Below, one piece after another: positions 25,291 to 32,024 of a DNA stretch of 34,777 nucleotides. The translations under genes were made by a program, and so were the position numbers. The notes beneath the pieces were generated by a model that did not search any database, was not told the DNA's origin, and saw only the letters and a program-made list of their open reading frames with translations. The DNA is from Bacillota bacterium (GTDB lineage Bacteria > Bacillota > Clostridia > Acetivibrionales > DSM-1351), in NCBI GenBank assembly GCA_023397905.1, contig JAEWSZ010000063.1:1-34777 (forward strand), written 5' to 3'. Numbering within the stretch: position 1 is the stretch's first letter; each line of letters starts with the position of its first letter.

Positions 25291-25410
25291 ACACAATTTT
25301 ATATTTCTTCTGGAGAAATCTGGAGTAATTTTGTTTGCTAAAAAACTATTATCGTGGTTAATATGGAAACGATTATTTTTATTGGAATACAGGCTAGGGA
25401 GGTGATAAAT

Positions 25411-25968
25411 ATGTTGGGGATAGAATCATATAATCCTAAATTTTATACAGAAACTGGAGATATATTTACTGAGCTTAATGAAGCGTTTGGGAAATTAATT
25501 GGAAAAGTTATTTCTGAAGTATGGGTTGCGTATGACATAAATGAAAATGAATGGTTTAAAGATTGTCCTGTCGTACTAAAAATTGATGATATGCAAGTTG
25601 AGATATGTGCGTACAAGATGGATGAACTAGCAATAACATTAAATTCAATTAATATGTCTGAAAAATTGAACTGGTATGATATGGAGGATTTTGAGTTGGA
25701 ATGGAGGATGAATGTGTTCCCAGACTTATTGACCATTTTAAATAAGAAGATATGTGATATAGAAATAATAGAGTATAACTTAATTGCAGAAATAATATAT
25801 AACAAAGATATAGAACAAAGCAAAAAGGCTTCCGCTTGGTTGCTTAATGGTATAGGCTTTAAGCTGGAGGATGGATATTGCGCAGTTTTCAACGGTTTAG
25901 ATGAAAATAATATAAGCATAAAACCAGATTTTAGCGATAATATTAGAACATTCAAGTTACAAAGGTGA
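25411..25968 (+). CDS. Protein of unknown function, AT-rich gene
   Basis: This 185-residue soluble protein is not one I recognise. It has no signal peptide, membrane helix or cysteine cluster, is acidic and rich in Asp, Glu, Ile and Asn, and has mixed alpha/beta character with many aromatic residues (WVAYDINENEWF, LNWYDMEDFELEW). Codon use is clearly more AT-rich than its neighbours, suggesting recent acquisition. The ATG at 25411 is chosen because GGGAGGTGAT (25397-25406) lies just upstream, rather than the ATG-like start at 25354. Size, acidity and isolation resemble orphan immunity proteins of polymorphic toxins, but this is only a guess. An antisense frame of 197 codons over it is a shadow. 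Confidence 0.75.
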   Translation: MLGIESYNPKFYTETGDIFTELNEAFGKLIGKVISEVWVAYDINENEWFKDCPVVLKIDDMQVEICAYKMDELAITLNSINMSEKLNWYDMEDFELEWRMNVFPDLLTILNKKICDIEIIEYNLIAEIIYNKDIEQSKKASAWLLNGIGFKLEDGYCAVFNGLDENNISIKPDFSDNIRTFKLQR

Positions 25969-26047
25969 TAATGTTGCGGCAATGAATTCAAACATTGCTT
26001 CATATATCCTAAAACAACAAATGAGAAGAGAAACAATGCAATTTCTG

Positions 26048-26070
26048 GCCCGGAAGAGGTTCTGCCGGGC
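26048..26070 (+). other. GC-rich hairpin in the gap after the AT-rich gene
   Basis: GCCCGG (26048-26053) pairs with CCGGGC (26065-26070) around an 11-base loop, with no T-tract. It may be the remains of a terminator. Confidence 0.35.
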
Positions 26071-26110
26071 GAAAGCGTTTAAAAAAATGGCTTATTTTAA
26101 GCTGTTAATG

Positions 26111-26116
26111 TATAAT
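26111..26116 (+). promoter_or_regulatory. Possible -10 box of the RibD/DHFR-like gene
   Basis: A perfect TATAAT lies 32 bases before the start codon at 26149, preceded by a weak -35 (TGGCTT at 26088). Confidence 0.4.
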
Positions 26117-26148
26117 ATTAAATAATATTTTACAGGAGGGAAAAAAGG

Positions 26149-26673
26149 ATGTCCAGGAAAATAGTTTTATATATTGCCGCAAGCCTTGACGGATATATCG
26201 CAACAAAGGATGAAGATCTGGAATGGCTGTTTAAGACCGAAGGTGAAGGAGATAATGGGTATTCTGATTTCTACGGCACAATAGACACAATTATATTAGG
26301 CAGAAGAACCTATCAATGGATTCTGGATAAAGAGGGAGATAACTTTCCATATAAAAATAAGCAATGCTACGTATTCTCAAAAACAATGCACGGAAAAGAT
26401 AAAAATGTGGAGTTTGTTAATGGTAATGTTGCAGATTTAGCTAAAAACCTGAAGCAGAGGGACGGGAAAAATATCTGGATTGTCGGCGGCGGGGAATTGC
26501 TTCATGATTTTATAGAACAGCGCTTGGTGGAAGAATGGATTATTAATATAGCACCGACTATCATTGGCGATGGAATTCCTCTTTTCAAAAAACTTGATTT
26601 TGAAACACGTTTATTTTTAAAAGGCGTAAGACGCTTTAACCAATTTACAGAGCTTCATTATGAGTCTGTGTAA
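26149..26673 (+). CDS. Dihydrofolate reductase / RibD C-terminal family protein
   Basis: This 174-residue protein has the DHFR-like Rossmann variant of the RibD C-terminal family. It begins with the typical KIVLYIAASLDGYIATKD, contains TIILGRRTYQWI, and has the NADPH loop IWIVGGGELLHDFIEQ and IAPTIIGDGIPLF. It is likely an NADPH-dependent reductase of a pterin/pyrimidine-like or unknown substrate; it is not canonical FolA. RBS CAGGAGGG precedes the ATG. It stands alone, and a loose terminator follows. Confidence 0.92.
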   Translation: MSRKIVLYIAASLDGYIATKDEDLEWLFKTEGEGDNGYSDFYGTIDTIILGRRTYQWILDKEGDNFPYKNKQCYVFSKTMHGKDKNVEFVNGNVADLAKNLKQRDGKNIWIVGGGELLHDFIEQRLVEEWIINIAPTIIGDGIPLFKKLDFETRLFLKGVRRFNQFTELHYESV

Positions 26674-26715
26674 TATGCGTTTATAAGCGGCAGAAGCTGG
26701 TTCGCATAAATAACC

Positions 26716-26775
26716 CCCTCAGTAAACATAAAATTAAATTTTTTATTGTTCTTAATGTTAGCGAGGGATTTTTTT
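26716..26775 (+). terminator. Long-loop terminator after the RibD/DHFR-like gene
   Basis: CCCTC (26716-26720) pairs with GAGGG (26763-26767), followed by ATTTTTTT. The long loop can fold further through AACATAAAA with TTTTATTGTT. The outer stem is short. Confidence 0.5.
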
Positions 26776-26832
26776 AGTGAAAAAGGAAATCCAACGGTTG
26801 TTTGAGGTATCGGATTGATGGAGTGAAGGATT

Positions 26833-27261
26833 ATGAAAAGCATTCTAAATATCGGTAAAGATCTGGTTGATGAAATCAGATCGAATTGCAAGCCTGAGCT
26901 TTTAAATGATATATTCAGATTGAGGACGGCAGATTGGAAGTACCATCAAATGTCAGTTGAAGAAGGTACGATTGACATTTTTTGCGATTTGCGTAATTTT
27001 GAGTACAGCACTTTTGAATTAATACCGGCAGCAGCAGAACTCGCTCTTGCTCAGGAAGATTCTGAGATTTTCACTACGGCCGTTTCTCTTCTTCTCAGAT
27101 GTATAGAGGAATCAAATACTACCGAAATGCCCACTGGATTATCGAAACAGTGGGAAGCCCTGGAAAACAAGGTAAGCAGGATTGGAAATACGGAATCCCT
27201 GCTGTTTTGGAATGGCATTTGTAAATGGTACAGAATAGGCAGAACCGTTTCAGGAGGATAA
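26833..27261 (+). CDS. Protein of unknown function (142 aa)
   Basis: This small soluble, mostly helical, acidic protein is one I do not recognise. It has no signal peptide, membrane helix or metal motif. The middle (FELIPAAAELALAQEDSEIF) and end (NTESLLFWNGICKWYRIG) suggest helical hairpin repeats of the kind seen in immunity-type or tetratricopeptide-like proteins. RBS GGAGTGAAGGA lies just before the ATG. It sits between a RibD/DHFR-like gene and a convergent NTF2-like gene without an obvious partner. Confidence 0.7.
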   Translation: MKSILNIGKDLVDEIRSNCKPELLNDIFRLRTADWKYHQMSVEEGTIDIFCDLRNFEYSTFELIPAAAELALAQEDSEIFTTAVSLLLRCIEESNTTEMPTGLSKQWEALENKVSRIGNTESLLFWNGICKWYRIGRTVSGG

Positions 27262-27268
27262 GATAATA

Positions 27269-27297
27269 GGGGCTATCCTTTTTCAAGGATATGCCCC
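27269..27297 (-). terminator. Hairpin between the 142-aa gene and the convergent NTF2-like gene
   Basis: GGGGC-TATCCTT (27269-27280) pairs with AAGGATA-(T)-GCCCC (27285-27297) around TTTC. On the minus strand the hairpin is followed by TATTATCTTAT, so it probably ends the NTF2-like transcript; the plus side lacks a T-tract. Confidence 0.55.
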
Positions 27298-27324
27298 CGC
27301 CGGAGATCCGGACTCTGCTTACTG

Positions 27325-27681
27325 TTACGGTTTTACGTTCTCAGGGCCCGGAACGATTTCAATATTTGTGATCAGGTCATCTTCAACAGCAAAGAAATAA
27401 TAAAATAACTGGGGGCTGCCCGGAAAATTTCCGCTGGTCAGGGAACTCACAATTATTATCCCGTGCTTATCTTCCACGTCTGTGACCTCGGATTTCAGAT
27501 TGAATTCATCGTTTGACCTTCCTCGCCAACTTTTAATAGCTTCAAGTCCGTTGAAATGGTTATTTTCACCGATATCATGGACATGGGCGTCTTTCGCTAT
27601 GCAAGCATCAATGACAGAATTATCATTGGTGTTTAGCGAAGCCATATAAATCTCAACAGGTTTTGGTAGTTGTTTTGACAT
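27325..27681 (-). CDS. SnoaL-like / NTF2-fold protein
   Basis: This 118-residue protein has the NTF2-like cone fold. The start PVEIYMASLNTNDNSVIDAC is the usual helix, followed by DAHVHDIGENNHFNGLEAIK, and the sheet ends VEDDLITNIEIVPG. Members are small polyketide cyclases, isomerases or ligand-binding proteins; the acidic/His residues of DIGENNHF point into the pocket in relatives. No function can be assigned. RBS AGGAGG on the minus strand supports the start at 27681. It is a single-gene unit. Confidence 0.85.
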   Translation of the reverse strand: MSKQLPKPVEIYMASLNTNDNSVIDACIAKDAHVHDIGENNHFNGLEAIKSWRGRSNDEFNLKSEVTDVEDKHGIIIVSSLTSGNFPGSPQLFYYFFAVEDDLITNIEIVPGPENVKP

Positions 27682-27780
27682 TGTACTGCCTCCTTTGCTT
27701 TTAGAATATCATTTATAACCGGACAGCTATACGTCATATTAAAAACAAAATGCCTCAGATTCACTGTAAAAGCTGTAAAG

Positions 27781-27808
27781 TTGACTTATTACCATATTTT
27801 GATAAAAT
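27781..27808 (+). promoter_or_regulatory. Promoter of the coiled-coil gene
   Basis: TTGACT (27781-27786), 16 bases and TAAAAT (27803-27808) lie 34 bases before the start codon. Confidence 0.55.
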
Positions 27809-27842
27809 TGAGGTGAGATTAATGTAAACGGAGAATTTAAAT

Positions 27843-28271
27843 ATGGATACAAAATTGGAGAGCCATGACAATAATGGCGCATTGCAAGAGAAATTCATAA
27901 AGGATCATAATAATCAGGCGGCGCAAGATCTACTGTTGAACCACACCAATGAAATAAAAATTGGCGGCAGGGTGTTGCTCAATTACAGTAAAAAAATCGG
28001 TGAGAAAATAGATTCTATTGACAACACATTAATCAGAAATAAAATTTTAAGAAAGCAGCACTTAAACAGTCTGTCCGTTAAGCAGCGGGAAATCAAACAA
28101 AGCATAGAAAAGCTGTACGGTTTTGCGGGTGAGCTTGAAAGTGTGTTGATGGAAAACAAAAAGATTTGGAACGAAAACGAAAAATTGAGGGATGAAATCG
28201 AAGAGCTCAAAAGAGTAATCAAGCTGCAAAAAGTGAGAATAATGGAGCTTGAAAATAACTATGAATTATAG
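27843..28271 (+). CDS. Coiled-coil protein of unknown function (142 aa)
   Basis: The N-terminal 45 residues are polar (Asn, His, Asp, Gln-rich). Residues 46-142 are a long charged helix with heptad spacing (KKIGEKIDSIDNTLIRNKIL, then LRDEIEELKRVIKLQKVRIM), so the protein very likely forms a coiled-coil oligomer. There is no signal peptide or membrane helix. I do not recognise a family. RBS CGGAGA precedes the ATG. The next gene, 88 bases on, encodes a lipoprotein, but no joint role is evident. Confidence 0.75.
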   Translation: MDTKLESHDNNGALQEKFIKDHNNQAAQDLLLNHTNEIKIGGRVLLNYSKKIGEKIDSIDNTLIRNKILRKQHLNSLSVKQREIKQSIEKLYGFAGELESVLMENKKIWNENEKLRDEIEELKRVIKLQKVRIMELENNYEL

Positions 28272-28359
28272 AATGCCTGAGTAAATTTTGTTACAGTCGC
28301 AATAACCGGCGTATACGTCCGGAAAAATATAAAAATGTTACCTGAAAGGGAATAATATA

Positions 28360-29571
28360 ATGGTGGAGCAAAAGATGAAAAAGGTAAACAGGAAATACCT
28401 GTTAGCCGCAGTTTTATATATAATTTACATAATGTGTTTGGCGGGCATCACAGGCTGTTCTGCCGCACCGACTTATTACTCCGCAAATGAACTTAAAAAA
28501 TATGTAAAAAATGTATATGGAAAGGAATATAAGCTGACAAAGACGGATAAGAAAAAACATATTTATACATTTCAGAACGATAAGGGCTTTGCTTTTGACA
28601 TAGTAACCGGTACCCGTCATATTACCATCGATTCCAGTGAGACTATGTTTTATGAAAAAACCATGACATCTTATTACACATCTCAGGTAGTAGAATATCA
28701 TCAGGATGAAATTCAAAAATTAATAAATAAATACGATTTGGATGTGAAGGGCGACGGCCCAAGCTTCAAGTTTTATGTGAATAATATGGAGGAATTCAAG
28801 CCGTTAGCGGATTTTATAGCTGAATTGGACCAGACTTTGGCATACAGTTTTAATAATGGCAATATCCCTGGTAATATGACCGCATACGATGAAGAATCAG
28901 CATATGTATATATCTATTACGGCTACGGCGATACTCAAATGTTAAGACTGAATTTAAGTTCAGATGACGGCCAGCGGTTAAAATCCGGAGAATTATACAA
29001 ACGTATTGAAAATTCCTATGTGAACTGTGTAAAAGAAGGAGTAATCAGTGACCGCATAAGCAAAGAATTATGGGATAAGTATCCGGCGGGACAAATTAAA
29101 AAGATATATTATAATGATAAACCCTTCGAGGAAAATTTGATTAAGCTATTTCCCATAATCCATGAAAATGACATTGGAACCTATGTGATAGTAGGGCTGG
29201 GGCCTTATGATGTTTTTGAGGAGTTTACCAATACGTACAGCGGAAGGGGAAAATTTGCGATTCTGGTAAATATGCTGGGAGGAACCTTATCCAGTGAAGA
29301 CAAGAATTCCACTTGGGAAATCGATGGTGTGACCTGGCAGGCAGTTGTGAATTCAGAAAAGTCCAAATCGGATAATGAGCCGTACCGGCATGTTGAAGTC
29401 AGCCGCAACGGTGTGAGATTGAAACTGACGACTGATGATACCGGAAAAGACGATGAATCCTTATCTGACGGATACTTTACCATAGAAGATCTGGGACTCC
29501 TGCTGGATGCGGATATTAAAATTGATCAGACGGAGCCCGCGGCTTACATAATGAAAAAAATATTTACATAA
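28360..29571 (+). CDS. Lipoprotein of unknown function (403 aa)
   Basis: This protein has a lipoprotein signal peptide: basic KKVNRKY, a hydrophobic stretch and the lipobox GITGC, with Cys33 as the lipidated residue. The mature part is a soluble extracytoplasmic domain rich in Lys, Tyr and Asp (YYSANELKKYVKNVYGKEYK, TFQNDKGFAFDIVTG) that repeats a beta-rich pattern similar to lipoproteins common in Lachnospiraceae-type genomes; I cannot name a family. The ATG at 28360 is favoured by AAAGGG nine bases upstream; an internal ATG at 28375 is possible. It is followed by a 217-base gap with a regulatory palindrome. Confidence 0.75.
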   Translation: MVEQKMKKVNRKYLLAAVLYIIYIMCLAGITGCSAAPTYYSANELKKYVKNVYGKEYKLTKTDKKKHIYTFQNDKGFAFDIVTGTRHITIDSSETMFYEKTMTSYYTSQVVEYHQDEIQKLINKYDLDVKGDGPSFKFYVNNMEEFKPLADFIAELDQTLAYSFNNGNIPGNMTAYDEESAYVYIYYGYGDTQMLRLNLSSDDGQRLKSGELYKRIENSYVNCVKEGVISDRISKELWDKYPAGQIKKIYYNDKPFEENLIKLFPIIHENDIGTYVIVGLGPYDVFEEFTNTYSGRGKFAILVNMLGGTLSSEDKNSTWEIDGVTWQAVVNSEKSKSDNEPYRHVEVSRNGVRLKLTTDDTGKDDESLSDGYFTIEDLGLLLDADIKIDQTEPAAYIMKKIFT

Positions 29572-29694
29572 TATGGGGGTAACCTCTTTACTTATACAAG
29601 GTATGAGGATTTCCAGATAAAATAATTCAAAAGTGAATATACTTTGGACCGTTTGCCTGTGAACACTGTATAACAATCCCGGTATTAAACAGGA

Positions 29695-29732
29695 TATTAT
29701 ATCATGAAATTTTGAAAAATCATGATATAATA
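29695..29732. promoter_or_regulatory. Perfect 13-bp inverted repeat covering an extended -10 promoter
   Basis: TATTATATCATGA (29695-29707) and TCATGATATAATA (29720-29732) are exact reverse complements around 12 bases. The right arm contains TGATATAAT (29723-29731), an extended -10 for the phosphatase gene, so a bound dimer would occlude it. The left arm carries the mirror-image -10 for the opposite strand. The rest of 29572-29788 is AT-rich with no ORF. Confidence 0.65.
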
Positions 29733-29788
29733 AAAAGCGAAGATGATATAAATATGCGAAAAACCTGGCGAAATTGGAGGAAACACTG

Positions 29789-30937
29789 TTGGATAAGGAC
29801 TTTGACATAGAAAAAGTAAATGAAACAATAGTCGGTATGATTGAAGACCATATTCTGGTCTGTGATTCAACGGGGCAGATTGTTTTCTCCAACAAGGCAA
29901 TGCAGTCATACTTGGGTTATACCGGTCCGGAGTTAAATGAAAAAAGCTTTTTTGACATCATTTCGGACATTCACATTAACAAGGCTGAAACCATTATCGG
30001 CAATGTGTCGGAAGAGCCTTCCAATGTGTCGGAATTTCTGTTTAACGGCAAAAACGGCGTATTGAAACTTCATATCAGGCTTTTCCGGAAGAACGCTCTC
30101 ATATACATTTATGGCAATGAAAAATATGTGGAGTATGAAAGAATACGTAATAAACTTGATGTTGAAATAGCAAATGCCGTAAAGATACATAAACGCTCCC
30201 TGCCTGTGAGCCTTCCGGAGGCGGAGAATATCTCTTTTGCCTCATTGTATATTCCGGCGGAAGAGCTGGGCGGAGATTTGTTCGATGCTTTTAAAGTGGA
30301 CAATGGCCTGCTGAATGATTATTTTGAACAATATGTATGCTTTATAGCCGATGTTTCGGGACATGGATTGGACAGCGCCATGCTGTCTATTTTTGTAAAG
30401 GATACTATAAGAAGTTTTTTCAGGCTTAAGCATGTGCCGGGACAGTTATTGTCCCCTAAAGATATCATGCATTTTTTTATTGAGCAGTACATAAAGGAAG
30501 GATATCCGGATGAATACCTGGTCTGCCTTTTCATTGCGGTTTTTGATTTGAAGACAAATGAATTGACCTATTGCAATGCGGGTTTGCATACAAGTCCTTT
30601 TTTGATAGGGGATAAAGATAATATAATAGAACTGAAGGAAACAGGTCTCCCGGTGTCCACGGCCATAGATGCCGCTTTATTAAAGTACGAGGATTCATCA
30701 CTGCCGCTGCATCCGGAAATGACCCTGTTCATTATGTCCGACGGGCTGCCGGAGCAAAGGTCCGATAAGGGCTTTTATGAGGACAGGCTAAAGAGGCTGT
30801 TGGCTGAAATTTACAGCATGGACCCATTTCAGATTATCCGGAGGATCCGTGAGGATTTTACCGACTTTTTGAGATATGAGAAAATCAGAGACGATATAAC
30901 GTTAGTCGTAGCGAAACTATTGCCTGCAGTGAACTAG
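29789..30937 (+). CDS. PAS domain plus PP2C-type (SpoIIE/RsbU) phosphatase
   Basis: This 382-residue protein has an N-terminal PAS-like sensor (about 10-115, VCDSTGQIVFSNKAMQSYLG). A linker helix (about 116-140) follows, then a SpoIIE/RsbU PP2C phosphatase: GGDLFDAF at 161-168, IADVSGHGLDSA at 186-197 with Asp188, then DGLPE and RDDITLVVA at the end, which supply the metal ligands. Such enzymes dephosphorylate anti-sigma factor antagonists or other Ser/Thr phosphoproteins in a signal-dependent way. No partner switch genes are in the window. TTG at 29789 is chosen because TTGGAGG (29774-29780) is 8 bases upstream; a frame from 29774 would start on the RBS itself. Confidence 0.88.
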   Translation: MDKDFDIEKVNETIVGMIEDHILVCDSTGQIVFSNKAMQSYLGYTGPELNEKSFFDIISDIHINKAETIIGNVSEEPSNVSEFLFNGKNGVLKLHIRLFRKNALIYIYGNEKYVEYERIRNKLDVEIANAVKIHKRSLPVSLPEAENISFASLYIPAEELGGDLFDAFKVDNGLLNDYFEQYVCFIADVSGHGLDSAMLSIFVKDTIRSFFRLKHVPGQLLSPKDIMHFFIEQYIKEGYPDEYLVCLFIAVFDLKTNELTYCNAGLHTSPFLIGDKDNIIELKETGLPVSTAIDAALLKYEDSSLPLHPEMTLFIMSDGLPEQRSDKGFYEDRLKRLLAEIYSMDPFQIIRRIREDFTDFLRYEKIRDDITLVVAKLLPAVN

Positions 30938-30992
30938 CAGGTTTGATTCAGGTTGGATTTTATATTTAACAGAATTTAAGGAGAGAAATCGT

Positions 30993-31199
30993 ATGCATCA
31001 GATACTGAGCGGCATTTTAGAAGCTATCGAAGACGAGATAAAAGCCCAGAAGCGTTACCAGATACTGGCCGACAGGGCAGAGGACCCAAAAGTTAAGAAG
31101 TTCTTTGAACAATTGAGAATAGATGAAGAAAATCATGAGAAGGTACTGCGCGACCGTTATGAAGCTTTCGAGAAAATGTTGAAAGCGGACAAAGGGTAA
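30993..31199 (+). CDS. Two-helix half-rubrerythrin (ferritin-like) protein
   Basis: This 68-residue protein consists of two helices of the rubrerythrin diiron fold: helix 1 with Glu15 (EDEIKAQKRYQILADRAED) and helix 2 with the E45-x2-H48 motif (IDEENHEKVLRDRYEAF). Full rubrerythrins have four helices, so this would need to dimerise to complete a diiron site. RBS AAGGAGAG precedes the ATG. The gene sits 55 bases after the phosphatase gene and 39 bases before EFR1, with no terminator, so all three may form one operon. An iron, peroxide or redox role is inferred from family. It is complete, not a pseudogene: no residual coding extends past the stop. Confidence 0.8.
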   Translation: MHQILSGILEAIEDEIKAQKRYQILADRAEDPKVKKFFEQLRIDEENHEKVLRDRYEAFEKMLKADKG

Positions 31200-31238
31200 A
31201 ATGGATGACTTCCATATCGGCTTTGCAGTGGAGGAAAT

Positions 31239-32006
31239 GTGGGAACAACGATTTATTATTTTACAGGAACAGGCAATTCCTTAAAAATAGCGAAGGATTT
31301 AAGCGATAATATAGAGGATTGCAGGATTATACGCATATGCAACCGCAACATGAAGGCCGCGGAAACAGACTCTGAAAAAATAGGGTTTGTTTTTCCGGTT
31401 TATTTCAGAGGCTTGCCCAAAATGGCGGAAAGCTTTATTGAAAAGCTGGATGTCCGGGCGGGCAGATATTTTTTTGCCGTGGCCAATTTCGGAAGTTATG
31501 CGGCCTTGACCTTTGAACAAATCCACGGGATTTTAAAGCGCAAGGGCAAGGTGCTTTCTGCCAATTTTGGCATTGCAATGCCGGGAAACATGTGGTTTAT
31601 GTATTATCCGCATCCAAAGGAAGATTATACGGACAGGATGAATGCCGAGCCTCTTCTGGCAAAGGATATAGCAATGAAAATCAATGATGGTTTTGTCAAT
31701 GGGACCGCCGCTGTGCCGGACCGGGAAAAAGAAGAAAAAATGTACGAGGCTTTTAAGCCCGAGCGGATAGATGAAAATTTTTGGACCGGCCAGAGCTGCG
31801 ACGGCTGCGGCATTTGTTCAAAAGTATGTCCCGCTGAAAACATTGAGCTTGTTGAAAAAAAGCCTTCCTGGAAGCATCACTGCGAGCAGTGCCTTGCCTG
31901 TCTTCACTTATGCCCCAAGGGAGCCGTTGAATTCAAGCAGGATTCAATCGGTAAGGAAAGATTTAAAAATGTCAGCATTCAATTGGCTGAGCTGGTGTAC
32001 AAATGA
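31239..32006 (+). CDS. EFR1 family flavodoxin-like/ferredoxin protein
   Basis: This 255-residue protein has an N-terminal flavodoxin domain (YYFTGTGNSLKIAKDL for the FMN phosphate) and a C-terminal ferredoxin domain. The ferredoxin part carries two 4Fe-4S motifs: CDGCGICSKVCP and CEQCLACLHLCP. It should act as an electron carrier in anaerobic redox metabolism. The start is GTG at 31239 with GGAGG only 4 bases upstream, slightly tight but the only start that keeps the conserved GTTIYYFTGTGN. It is convergent with the AraC-type regulator 18 bases downstream. Confidence 0.93.
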   Translation: MGTTIYYFTGTGNSLKIAKDLSDNIEDCRIIRICNRNMKAAETDSEKIGFVFPVYFRGLPKMAESFIEKLDVRAGRYFFAVANFGSYAALTFEQIHGILKRKGKVLSANFGIAMPGNMWFMYYPHPKEDYTDRMNAEPLLAKDIAMKINDGFVNGTAAVPDREKEEKMYEAFKPERIDENFWTGQSCDGCGICSKVCPAENIELVEKKPSWKHHCEQCLACLHLCPKGAVEFKQDSIGKERFKNVSIQLAELVYK

Positions 32007-32024
32007 CAGTATGCTGTAACAAAA

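Noticed and set aside
25443..26036. Minus-strand ORF of 197 codons
   Set aside because: It is antisense to the 185-aa gene, which has a strong ribosome binding site and promoter; the antisense frame has neither and is rich in Ser, Ile and Phe as expected for a shadow.
31201..31284. Short ORF of 27 codons overlapping the EFR1 start
   Set aside because: An ATG with a weak AAAGGG upstream is present, but the peptide shows no features and overlaps the EFR1 coding start in another frame; possible translational coupling was not strong enough to list.
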